Source: Carboxylicivirga mesophila
GTDB lineage: Bacteria; Bacteroidota; Bacteroidia; Bacteroidales; Marinilabiliaceae
Direction of reading: 5' to 3'
Length of the DNA: 49,145 nucleotides
Assembly: GCF_018271975.1 (NCBI RefSeq)
Contig: NZ_JAGUCN010000035.1
Span: 1 to 49,145, forward strand
How positions within the stretch are numbered: position 1 is the first letter of the stretch; every line of letters starts with the position of its first letter. Positions 18,562 through 27,119 of this stretch are shown here, one piece after another. The position numbers and the translations under genes were made by a program. The notes under the pieces were generated by a model. It searched no databases. It was given only the letters and a program-made list of their open reading frames with translations, and was not told the origin of the DNA.

Positions 18562-21327
18562 CTACCTGGCTAAGCTGGCGTTAAATACTTTGCACGTAAT
18601 ATTAGTATGCTTGCTACTCAGCCGGACAATATATATGCCGGTATCTAAAGGTGGAAGAATCGTACTTGCTACACCTTCTGACAGATGAAAAATACCCTGG
18701 TGCAAGCATCTGCCTGTCATATCAAGAAGTTGCCAGCTACAGGGGTTGTCTTGGGAATTATCGATTGAAACGCTTAATGTATTGCCGTTTAAGGAGATGT
18801 TGGCTTTAGTAACCTGTTTGTGTATCAGTGTGGGAACAAAACTGCTAATATAGATTTCATCAATGGCGGCGCCCATTCCGTGCTGATAGAAGTCGTTGTA
18901 ATAAAAACCTATCTGGGTATTTGGTCCGGCCGCTTCATCGGGTAGGGTGAAACTGGCCTGCATCCATTTGGACGATGCTTCAGGCTGCCCGGCTTTTATC
19001 CATTCATCATCGCCAACTTGTCGGTATACTATATGCAGCTCATCAATAACATCATAAATGCCTGTAACAAATACGTATTTAAAGTTAACGGTTATATTGG
19101 TATGATCTTCCAGGTTAATGGGGGGAGACGCAGCAACATCGGTCACATGCGAATGCCATTTGTTGATCCCTGAGTCTATCCATATAAACTGGCTGGTGTT
19201 CTCCTCCAGATTGAGGTAATAGGATGTGAGAGAATCCTTGTTACCTAATCGCCAACCATCCAGTTCCTGCTTAATTTGCCATTTATTTAATCCATCTTCG
19301 AAATTGGTATAGTAAGGTGTTGAAACTGCTTGTTGGGGGGTGAATGATACCGTGTTGGACGGAAGACTGTATGAGTCATCCTGGTATTTGGCCTTAACAT
19401 AGCATGTGTAGGTGCAATCATTTAGTAAATTATTCAGAATAACGGTTGTGTCGTTACTTTGGATGATGGACTCATCATCAATATATACCTCATAACTTTG
19501 AGGTAAACTGGTGGGAGGTGACCAGAATAATTGTGCTCTGGCATCACCAATTCTATACTTTAAATTAACAGGTGGCAATAAGTCTTCATTGGCAGTACAT
19601 TCATTTATAACGAGGCTAAACGCTTGTTGGTCTCCTTCAATAATGGCATTGCCACTTACTGTTATTAGGTAGTCACCCGGCACAGGATTTTGGATATGTA
19701 CCTGTTCAACATTATCAAGCCGGTTTATACCTTTGCTTGCAGCCTGACCTGGTACATCAGGATTAAGCACCCATGGTAGGTACATGTTTGGTTCTGTTGG
19801 TTTTTCGATGTGTAGATCAAGATCATTAATTAAACAAAGAACTGGTAATGTTTCTTCAATTTGACCTGGTGGATCGGTCCAGCAAAGGGTGACCTTTAAC
19901 TCATTCTGGTTATCGTCAATATGTATATGGTAACTAATGGTTTGCTGGTTAGCAATACTACCTTCGTGAATGATGGCACCACCCGATATATAGTTGTTGT
20001 GCAGGCAAGTGGCAGCTTTAAAAGCGTTGAGTAAACCCCAGCCATACTGGTAATCAGGCCCTGGAGAGGGGCCGCACTCATCAGCAGTGTTTATAAGTAT
20101 GGCTTTTATCGTGGATGATAGTAATGGCACACCAGGTTGTAATTGTTGTTGCAGATCAGAAAGTAAGGCAATGGCACCGGTAGCTGAGGCAGCTGCCATT
20201 GAAGTGCCTGAGTAGGTCTCGTAGGCGTCAGTGGCATCATTCACTGGTGAAAAGACTGATTCACCGTTACAGACTAAATCGGGTTTAATACGTCCATCAT
20301 TACTTGGACCACAAGAACTAAAGGCGGAGAGTGTGACTGCATCAGCCGATGCATATCCTTCGGGTAAATCCATCACAGAACCAATCACCAGGTTGTTTTT
20401 AGCCACTGCCTTGGGTGTCAGGCAATCATAACCATCGGGGCCGCCATCTATATCTCTGATTGCTGCACTCTCTTGCCAGCCATCGTTCCAGTAATAGTGT
20501 GTAACAGGCTGTACAGTTGGGCCCTCATTACGATCGTTGCCTGCTGATTTTACCATTAAATAATAGGGCGCCAGGTGAGCAATATGATCAATGTGCCAGG
20601 CTGTTGAGTTATACAGGCCAAAAGCCACATCTACTGAGCTATTCAAGCTAATGTCGCCATACCAAAACCAGCACTCTGAGTCGCTATTGTATTTCCACCC
20701 GCATACCGTTCCATATGAATGATTGGAGAGTCTCAGGTTTTCGGATGCTGCCAGCGCCATTTCTGCAATGTCATTGCTAAAGTCATAGGCAAAAAAAGTA
20801 ACCTGGTTAGCCAGTCCTCTGCTTAATGGATTTACACCTTCAGCGCCTATGGTACCAGCAATGTGGGTCGAATGTGCCAACAGAAAGGGAGGTGTATCGC
20901 GCTGCCATATCCTGTTAGTGTTGCTGAATTCCTGATGTTGTTGATAAACGGCTCCGCCATCCCACAAGCCCAATTGAGTATGTGAGCCATCTAGCTGCAT
21001 TGGCAGGTAAGGATAGCTCCATAGCAAGTCGGCCGATATGGTTGCTGCGGCATTTGTATTGTGGGTGGCCACATACACAGGACGCTTGTTTTTAACCATC
21101 TCCAATGATTGGATGCCTCCATTATCAATCACTATTGTCAGAGGCAGGGAGTAGCGTTTTGCAAATTGTTCAGCCATTTGTCTTTGATGCTTATGGGCCC
21201 ATTGCCTCTGCGTGGCAAATTCTCTTAAGCGTATTTGTTGTGTTTTAGGGTGATAGACAATACTCTCCTGGGCATGCAAAAAGGAGGTTACGATGAAGAA
21301 GGATAATAGGAAAGTAACGGGCCGCAT
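18562..21327 (-). CDS. Secreted S8 (subtilisin-like) peptidase with T9SS type A sorting domain
   Basis: 921 aa. Signal peptide (1-19, ...FLHAQ). The S8 catalytic domain (~105-430) has Asp123 in 'LGLWDGGAV', His155 in 'AHSTHIAGTIGAEG', the oxyanion Asn in 'VKSAGNDRNEG' and the nucleophile Ser in 'YSGTSMAAASATGAIALL'. A proprotein-convertase-type beta domain, a fibronectin III module (~590-670) and a MAM/cleaved-adhesin-like domain (~675-840, 'YYTNFEDGLNKWQ') follow. The last ~80 residues ('SWQLLDMTGRCLHQG...LDTGIYIVRLSS') are the type A T9SS sorting domain, so it is carried to the cell surface or the medium. No promoter is visible in the 20 nt left between its start and the upstream gene's terminator hairpin, which suggests readthrough. 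Function: degradation of extracellular protein. Confidence 0.93.
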   Translation of the reverse strand: MRPVTFLLSFFIVTSFLHAQESIVYHPKTQQIRLREFATQRQWAHKHQRQMAEQFAKRYSLPLTIVIDNGGIQSLEMVKNKRPVYVATHNTNAAATISADLLWSYPYLPMQLDGSHTQLGLWDGGAVYQQHQEFSNTNRIWQRDTPPFLLAHSTHIAGTIGAEGVNPLSRGLANQVTFFAYDFSNDIAEMALAASENLRLSNHSYGTVCGWKYNSDSECWFWYGDISLNSSVDVAFGLYNSTAWHIDHIAHLAPYYLMVKSAGNDRNEGPTVQPVTHYYWNDGWQESAAIRDIDGGPDGYDCLTPKAVAKNNLVIGSVMDLPEGYASADAVTLSAFSSCGPSNDGRIKPDLVCNGESVFSPVNDATDAYETYSGTSMAAASATGAIALLSDLQQQLQPGVPLLSSTIKAILINTADECGPSPGPDYQYGWGLLNAFKAATCLHNNYISGGAIIHEGSIANQQTISYHIHIDDNQNELKVTLCWTDPPGQIEETLPVLCLINDLDLHIEKPTEPNMYLPWVLNPDVPGQAASKGINRLDNVEQVHIQNPVPGDYLITVSGNAIIEGDQQAFSLVINECTANEDLLPPVNLKYRIGDARAQLFWSPPTSLPQSYEVYIDDESIIQSNDTTVILNNLLNDCTYTCYVKAKYQDDSYSLPSNTVSFTPQQAVSTPYYTNFEDGLNKWQIKQELDGWRLGNKDSLTSYYLNLEENTSQFIWIDSGINKWHSHVTDVAASPPINLEDHTNITVNFKYVFVTGIYDVIDELHIVYRQVGDDEWIKAGQPEASSKWMQASFTLPDEAAGPNTQIGFYYNDFYQHGMGAAIDEIYISSFVPTLIHKQVTKANISLNGNTLSVSIDNSQDNPCSWQLLDMTGRCLHQGIFHLSEGVASTILPPLDTGIYIVRLSSKHTNITCKVFNASLAR

Positions 21328-21347
21328 CAGCTAAGAGGTTATTGAGT

Positions 21348-21381
21348 AAAAAAAGGCCAACCAAGGTGATATTGATTGGCC
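21348..21381 (-). terminator. Terminator/attenuator between the lipoprotein and S8 peptidase genes
   Basis: On the minus strand GGCCAATC pairs with GGTTGGCC, then a run of seven T. It lies in the 76-bp gap before the S8 start codon. Confidence 0.8.
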
Positions 21382-21403
21382 AAATTGCAGGTTTTAGACG
21401 TGT

Positions 21404-22552
21404 TTATTCTTCATTTTGCTCTTTAACCCAGATAATATTACTGTCGCCATGAACGTACTCTAATATTTGATTGCAGTCATCAGCAAATTGGGCAAAGCCA
21501 CCAATATTAGTTGTTTTAAACCAGTTATGTTCCGAGTGATAGGTGAAGCTGGGCTGTGTGCCATAACCAAATCCAGGAATTGAGGATTCGAAAATGTCCC
21601 AAACGCTTAGAACTTCTATTGGTTCAGTATTGTACGCGCCATTCCATACAAGGAATCCCAGTTCAATATCTCTCCACATGTTGCGATCATAGCTGGTGAA
21701 AATTGAGAAATCGAAATAAAGATTGTTTAAATCATCTTCTATTGCATTTAGACCAATCAGGTTTTTAAAGCTATGGATGTACCTCACTTTATCAACACTA
21801 ACGGTGCCTGTTTTATCATTGGCTGCAGCTAAACAACCGGCGGCAACGTGCATCCATGGTTCCTGCCAATTGTAAAAGAAATCATGCAGATGATTCAGGT
21901 TGAGTTCAGCACATATATCACAAATGCCACTGAAACCTTCGTTTTCCATCATGTTCTGGTACAGAGCCATATTTTCACGTGGTGAGTCAACTGTTTTTTC
22001 TGTGCCATCGGGGCGTAAGCCATACAGACGTCCGCAGAAATCAAGTCTGATGGTAGTAGGGTCAGCTTCAGATAAACCTCTCAGAGCCTCCCTGATAGCT
22101 TGATCCATAACTCTTTGTGGTGACCGGAATATGCTGGTTCTGCCAAACTCTACTTCCATGGGACCTACGCCATCGTAGGCTTTCTTTTCATCACCATCCA
22201 TGTAAAAATTCAGTTCCACTTCGCCCTCATCGTTTACCGCGCAAACATATTGTACACCTTCCAGTGTGCCATCATCTGTTAGCGGCACTCCATCTACAAA
22301 GGCCAGAGGTTGAACAAAACCGTCATCGGTATAAACCGGTAGTCCATCGGCATCGCGCAGAATATAAAGCAAGTCGCCGTATAGTGTGCCTAAATCGGTG
22401 CTACCACCATTGCCACGTTTACCATACTCGGGGCCAACATCAGTAGGGCGGTCTGAATCCAAGTTGTCAACACGTCCTCCCCATCTTTCACATCCAATCA
22501 GGCTAATTGCCAGTAACATAATTCCAAAGGAAATTTTTTTGATTGATTTCAT
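21404..22552 (-). CDS. Unrecognised lipoprotein
   Basis: 382 aa from the ATG at 22552. The longer frame (to 22606) would precede the signal with an unlikely leader. 'MKSIKKISFGIMLLAISLIG|C' is a clear lipoprotein signal with Cys20; the residues after it (ERWGG) lack an Asp at +2. A Gly/Asp-rich stretch follows (~25-60), then 'LYGDLLYILRDADGLPVYTDDGFVQPL', which looks like a small beta module. The central part has Cys pairs ('SGICDICAEL', 'AAGC') and 'NLNHLHDFFYNWQEPWMHVAAGC'. The C-terminal third is aromatic and acidic. I do not recognise the family. It is preceded by the LuxR-type regulator gene on the same strand, 214 bp away, and followed by a terminator. Probably cell-envelope located. 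Confidence 0.75.
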   Translation of the reverse strand: MKSIKKISFGIMLLAISLIGCERWGGRVDNLDSDRPTDVGPEYGKRGNGGSTDLGTLYGDLLYILRDADGLPVYTDDGFVQPLAFVDGVPLTDDGTLEGVQYVCAVNDEGEVELNFYMDGDEKKAYDGVGPMEVEFGRTSIFRSPQRVMDQAIREALRGLSEADPTTIRLDFCGRLYGLRPDGTEKTVDSPRENMALYQNMMENEGFSGICDICAELNLNHLHDFFYNWQEPWMHVAAGCLAAANDKTGTVSVDKVRYIHSFKNLIGLNAIEDDLNNLYFDFSIFTSYDRNMWRDIELGFLVWNGAYNTEPIEVLSVWDIFESSIPGFGYGTQPSFTYHSEHNWFKTTNIGGFAQFADDCNQILEYVHGDSNIIWVKEQNEE

Positions 22553-22766
22553 AGCATAAAATTTAATGTTAAGTCTGTTGCTTTGTGTATGGCCGTAACT
22601 AAGCAAAGCACTGCATTAGTTAACTGCCAACGTCAATGATTATGCGAAATCATATGAGTAGTTAGGAGTAGTAAAGTTATTGTCAGTTGTAGGTGGATTC
22701 AATACTTATAGAAATGAAATTGACTACCTGAAATACAAACCTTTTTACACATCTGACAATATATGT

Positions 22767-23444
22767 CTACCCAAAGTGTGGAGAGGTACATCTTTTGTTT
22801 TGGCAACCAACGCAGAACTGCTCATCCGGAGTTTGCAGCAATCCTTCGCGGCAGGCATACCTTAGCAGCCCAAGGTAATTTTTCGAACCAAATTTACGCA
22901 TGATATTTTTGCGGTGCGTTCGAACTGTTGCATCACTAATGTGCATCTGGCGTGCTATATTTGAAGTGCTCTTGAAGCATACCAGGCCAACTAAAACTTC
23001 TTTTTCCCGCGTGGTTAAGGTGTTTTTGTCAGATTGGTTATATAGGCGTTTGGATAATGATTCGGCTATTGGTGCACAAAAGTACTTTTTGCCCTGATGC
23101 ACGTTTTTAATGGCTTCATACAGGTTGGCTTTACCACAGGTTTTAAGCACAAAGCCATCCAACCCTTTAACCAGCAGTAAATCAATAAACTCATTATCCA
23201 GATGATAGCCAATGACAATGACCTGAAGTTTGTTCTTTTTTAGGTTGATAACCTGGTTTACCAGCTCAGCATTAGGGTAGGTGGCCTCGAGTAGCACAAT
23301 ATCTTTAAACCGGTGATTAAGCGATGCTATATGATCAACTTTCAGTACATGGCTAAGATGAAATAAATCCTCCCGGCGGAGTAAAGCATTTAGGGAATCA
23401 GCCCAAAGTAGGTGGTTGTATATTATGCTAATATTAATCGCCAT
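22767..23444 (-). CDS. LuxR/NarL-type regulator with a degenerate receiver domain and Cys tail
   Basis: 225 aa. Residues 1-125 fold like a response-regulator receiver: 'INISIIYNHLLWADSLNALL', the core strand 'DIVLLEATYPN' and 'DGFVLKTCGKANLYEAI' with the conserved Lys101. The phospho-acceptor Asp is replaced by Glu53 and the N-terminal acidic pair is missing (Tyr9-Asn10). Residues 143-200 are a LuxR-type HTH ('LTTREKEVLVGLVCFKSTSNIARQMHISDATVRTHRKNI', quoted here as the HTH span). The tail 'FCVGCQNKRC' has Cys211, Cys214 and Cys219. Glu at this site can mimic phosphorylation, so it may be active without a kinase; the Cys tail could bind a metal or sense redox. No histidine kinase gene is adjacent. 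The target is unknown; the downstream lipoprotein gene is the first candidate. Confidence 0.85.
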   Translation of the reverse strand: MAINISIIYNHLLWADSLNALLRREDLFHLSHVLKVDHIASLNHRFKDIVLLEATYPNAELVNQVINLKKNKLQVIVIGYHLDNEFIDLLLVKGLDGFVLKTCGKANLYEAIKNVHQGKKYFCAPIAESLSKRLYNQSDKNTLTTREKEVLVGLVCFKSTSNIARQMHISDATVRTHRKNIMRKFGSKNYLGLLRYACREGLLQTPDEQFCVGCQNKRCTSPHFG

Positions 23445-23533
23445 ATCATATTATTGATTAAAATTACAATCAAATAATATAAATATCCAGCATCAATTAG
23501 CTTAATGTCAAATGTTTTAGTATTGATTAGAAC

Positions 23534-24232
23534 TTAATGGGTTATACGGCTCATGCTATATGCATTCGTATAAGGACATTGCACCATGCATTGTAAGCAG
23601 GTGGTGCAATGGTTGATATGAATCAATTGGTCACGTTTTGTTGCAGTACTCCAAGTCCGGCCTTTTAAGGCTCTTGTGCAGCAGATTTCTTGGCAAATGG
23701 TGCATTTGCCACATTGAGAAGGCTCTAAATCAAAAATATCAGTGTTAAGTGGCGCGTTGGTAAGCACTGAACACATGCTTATGGCACCACCATAATCTAG
23801 CGTAATCAACAGGTTATTCTTACCTATCCAACCCAAGCCGGACATAACTGCCAATGTTTTATGGGGAAGTGGCGTGGTTTGTGTGGTTGAATTATAAAGG
23901 CCAGCTTTTTCCAGGTTTGCTTCTGATTGTGAAAAACTACTATACCCTGCCTCTTGCAATAGAATACTTAATTCATCTGCCAACTTATCGGTATAAATCT
24001 CAGTATTGTGGAACTCATCCTGTTTTAGAGTTTTAGTTTTTTTTATTTGTGCCACATAGCTAGTGTTTTTAGCTACTTTTTTGATATACGCAGCGCTTAA
24101 AGCGATACCAAAGATGATAGCAGAAGAGTAACCTTGCGTTTGTTGACCATTAAGTGATTGAAGGTTAATGAAGCGAATAAATGAAGCGCCTTTATCGTTT
24201 AAAAAGTTGGTTATTTGATTATTTGCAGGCAT
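23534..24232 (-). CDS. Short QueG-like double [4Fe-4S] protein
   Basis: 232 aa. 'SGLGWIGKNNLLITLDYGGAISMCSVLTNAPL' is the conserved region of epoxyqueuosine reductase (QueG) and its relatives. Two Cys clusters follow: 'CGKCTICQEICC' (~175) and 'CTTCLQCMVQCPYT' (~212), enough for two [4Fe-4S] clusters. QueG proteins are usually 300-380 aa, with a cobalamin-binding N-terminal part and a C-terminal HEAT-like region. Here the N-terminus is about 140 aa before 'SGLGWIGKNN' and the chain ends right after the second cluster. So it is probably a related Fe-S reductase of unknown substrate rather than the queuosine enzyme. The start codon at 24232 gives no signal peptide, so it is cytoplasmic. Confidence 0.75.
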   Translation of the reverse strand: MPANNQITNFLNDKGASFIRFINLQSLNGQQTQGYSSAIIFGIALSAAYIKKVAKNTSYVAQIKKTKTLKQDEFHNTEIYTDKLADELSILLQEAGYSSFSQSEANLEKAGLYNSTTQTTPLPHKTLAVMSGLGWIGKNNLLITLDYGGAISMCSVLTNAPLNTDIFDLEPSQCGKCTICQEICCTRALKGRTWSTATKRDQLIHINHCTTCLQCMVQCPYTNAYSMSRITH

Positions 24233-24330
24233 GTATCCGGATGAAGGCGCAGCTATGAGTATTTATAACTCAAAGTTAATATTCTAATTAGAATGTAAGA
24301 ATAATGCCCGACTGATTTAGAAATGATCTC

Positions 24331-24360
24331 AAGAAAAAGGAAGGTGCCAGACCTTCCTTT
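24331..24360 (-). terminator. Intrinsic terminator of the beta-barrel receptor gene
   Basis: On the minus strand AAAGGAAGGT pairs with ACCTTCCTTT around a 5-nt loop, then TTC. Confidence 0.75.
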
Positions 24361-24386
24361 GATGTAATTATTGAAACTAAAAAAAT

Positions 24387-26834
24387 CTAGAATTCATCTT
24401 CCATTCCTCCGCCTCCGTTATTGCCGTTACGTCCACGTTTCTGTACAAAATTGTTCAGACGATAACTCAATGTAACGGATAACATCGGGTAATCAGGAAT
24501 CATTTCCTGGTAGCTGTATGAGTTGGGGTTGTCAATAATAGATATGCGTCGAGAAGTGCCCAGTACATTTCGCGCCTGTACAACAGCCGAAAGTTTACGA
24601 TCCATAAAATCCATACGAACCGCAGCATTCATGTAGTAGTTCGATTTGTTTTCTCCCTGAGCTGTTACTGTTGGGCTATCGTAAGTACCGTCAATCTGTA
24701 GTTTTATATTTTTCTTAAGAGCAAATGAATTGTTAACTCTTGAGCTCCAGTTAAAAGATGAACGGTTTTGACTGGCATCATAATAGTTTTCAATACGATA
24801 ATCATATAAATTACCCATGACATTCATTTCCCACCACTTAGCCAGGGTGATGTTTAGCATTGTTTCAACACCTAATGAGTAGTCTTTACCGATATTATCA
24901 TAGGTGCGTAGCCATATTTCACCATTTTCATCATAAGGCATCTGTATGCCTTGTATCTTATCGTTTGTAATGCGGTAGTAACCTTCAAGCGACAACGAAA
25001 TCTTCTTCCATTCCTTCAGATATCCCAGTTCAAAGGCATCAATGTATTCGGGTGCCAAATCAGGATTACCACGGCGTACATTGTACTGATCGGTCCATGT
25101 GATAAATGGCTCCAGGTACCAGCCACGCGGACGATCAATACGACGCGAATAGCTGGCCATTATCTGATTGTCGGCAGGCAGTTGGTACGATAGGTGTATG
25201 GTTGGGAAAAAGTCCCAGCGATCAATCACATAGGTTTCACTTACAGGAATTGCTTCTGTGGCGTCGGCCAATTCCTTCATCTGATATTCAAATTCTGTTT
25301 TTCGGTCAGTGTATTCAGCACGCAGTCCCAATTGGTAGCCAAAGTCATTAAGCTTTCCCTTATATACTGAATAGAGTCCGTAAATATTACGATCCAGTTC
25401 GGTATAATTTTGAAGGGTATCATTCGGTACAAAGCCACCTTGTGCCACATCCCAGTTATATACTTTTGTAACATCATCACCTAAGCTCATTCGCCCCTGA
25501 AAACCTGCTTCGAACAGGTCATCTTCACCAATTGGTTTGCTATAGTCCAGTCTTAATTCCCAACGGTTGCTCGGGCCAACCTCAGTGGTGCGCGTACCAT
25601 CAACTATACTGTTGCTTTGCGAGCGGAAGTTCTCTGAGTACTCATCACCATCATAACCGCGTGAATTTAACTGGGCAGACAGTTCATGGCCCTTTTGTGC
25701 AAACCGATGCAGGTAGTTGGCGGTAATTGAATAGTACATACCAGACCTTTTTGATTCATTGATACTGCGGTAAACCTGATTATCAATATTGGGTATTTGC
25801 TCAAAGTAATTTAAATCTGATGTGCTTTGCATGTTAAATTTACCAACCCGGGCTTCAATACTGAAGTTATCGCGCTTGGATATATCCCAGTCGAATCCTC
25901 CACGCATACCGCCGCCGTAAAACTTTCTTTCACTGTCGCCATCGGCTTCAATGATGGTGGTACCATTTTCATTTTCTGTTTCTCTGCGGGTATACATTGT
26001 GCCGGTTCGCGGGCGGTTATTGTAATCGGCACCTAAAGTGAAGTTCACTTTTTCTTTACGCCAGTTTAGCAGGAAGTCAGCGCCATACATATCAAAGTTA
26101 CCACCTTTAACATTTACAAGGCCTTGCACACCAGGTGTGCGGTTTCTTTTAGTAATGATGTTGATGATACCGCCGGTACCATCGGGTTGGTACTTGGCTG
26201 AAGGATTGGTGATGATTTCAATGTTTTGAATGGTAGATGCCGGAGTTTGACGTAAAACATCACTGGCATCCAGTACTGTTGGTTTGCCATCAATTAACAC
26301 GGTAATACCTGTACTGCCTCGCAGCGATACATTTCCTTCGATATCAACCTTGATAGAAGGAACATTTTCCAGAACTTCAACAGCTGATAAGGACGCTGAT
26401 GTCATTTGTTCGCCTACCGATACAACCTTCTTGTCGATTTGGAATTCTACTGATTGGCGCTGTGCAACTACCTCTACTTCATCAAGTGACTGGCTGGATG
26501 AGCCAAGGGTGATAGTACCCAGGTCTATCATGTCGCGGCCACCATCCACAGTAATGTCGTCGTAGCGCTTATTTTCATAGCCCAAAAATGATACAATGAT
26601 GTAAAAATTACCTTCTTTCAGGCCTTTAATCTTAAAACTACCATCCTGTTCGCTGATGGTGCCGGTTACTACACTGTCGTCATCAGCATTGTAGATGGCC
26701 ACAGTAGCATATTCAACCGGTACTTTCGATTTACCATCGAAAACCTTTCCTTTTACAATTCCATCTTTCTCGGGCGAATTTGCCCATGCCGAGAGTGTCA
26801 TTGTTAATCCTAATAAGAGGGTTAAAATCTTCAC
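24387..26834 (-). CDS. TonB-dependent receptor-like outer-membrane beta-barrel protein (OMP_b-brl_3 type)
   Basis: 815 aa. Signal peptide (1-18, ...TLSAWA). A carboxypeptidase-regulatory-like domain (~26-115: 'GIVKGKVFDGKSKVPVEYATVAIYN', 'GSFKIKGLKEGNFYIIVSFLGY') is followed by a plug-like domain (~130-235: 'VLENVPSIKVDIEGNVSLRGSTGITVLIDG', 'IQNIEIITNPSAKYQPDGTGGIINIITKR') and a long barrel. The C-terminus is basic and Gly/Asn-rich ('KRGRNGNNGGGGMEDEF'). The 46365-48968 protein has the same layout, so the two are paralogues. No SusD gene accompanies either, and no substrate can be assigned. The gene is monocistronic. Confidence 0.88.
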   Translation of the reverse strand: MKILTLLLGLTMTLSAWANSPEKDGIVKGKVFDGKSKVPVEYATVAIYNADDDSVVTGTISEQDGSFKIKGLKEGNFYIIVSFLGYENKRYDDITVDGGRDMIDLGTITLGSSSQSLDEVEVVAQRQSVEFQIDKKVVSVGEQMTSASLSAVEVLENVPSIKVDIEGNVSLRGSTGITVLIDGKPTVLDASDVLRQTPASTIQNIEIITNPSAKYQPDGTGGIINIITKRNRTPGVQGLVNVKGGNFDMYGADFLLNWRKEKVNFTLGADYNNRPRTGTMYTRRETENENGTTIIEADGDSERKFYGGGMRGGFDWDISKRDNFSIEARVGKFNMQSTSDLNYFEQIPNIDNQVYRSINESKRSGMYYSITANYLHRFAQKGHELSAQLNSRGYDGDEYSENFRSQSNSIVDGTRTTEVGPSNRWELRLDYSKPIGEDDLFEAGFQGRMSLGDDVTKVYNWDVAQGGFVPNDTLQNYTELDRNIYGLYSVYKGKLNDFGYQLGLRAEYTDRKTEFEYQMKELADATEAIPVSETYVIDRWDFFPTIHLSYQLPADNQIMASYSRRIDRPRGWYLEPFITWTDQYNVRRGNPDLAPEYIDAFELGYLKEWKKISLSLEGYYRITNDKIQGIQMPYDENGEIWLRTYDNIGKDYSLGVETMLNITLAKWWEMNVMGNLYDYRIENYYDASQNRSSFNWSSRVNNSFALKKNIKLQIDGTYDSPTVTAQGENKSNYYMNAAVRMDFMDRKLSAVVQARNVLGTSRRISIIDNPNSYSYQEMIPDYPMLSVTLSYRLNNFVQKRGRNGNNGGGGMEDEF

Positions 26835-27024
26835 GTTTACTGTTATTATTTATAGTTGTTTCCAAAGTTTACTGTAATCTGACGCTAATCAATTATAATT
26901 CCAGCGCCTAAGAAGAACAATAAGGTCAAAAAAAAGATTTATTGCCTTCATGTTCTTTTGCCATTCATTGGTATTGAATGTTTTAAGACTACCAGTTCAA
27001 AAAGTAAGAATTTTACTTATTCGG

Positions 27025-27032
27025 TAGCTTTG
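27025..27032 (+). promoter_or_regulatory. -7 promoter element of the MoeB-rhodanese gene
   Basis: TAGCTTTG is a perfect TAnnTTTG, 88 nt before the chosen start codon. No clear -33 TTG is seen. It supports the start at 27120 over the longer frame. Confidence 0.45.
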
Positions 27033-27119
27033 TATCCCAATGCTGGTAACGATTTCATCAAAATACTTACTGTATCGGCTAAAGTAATTATCTTCACTGC
27101 CAAATTGAGTGAAATTAAC

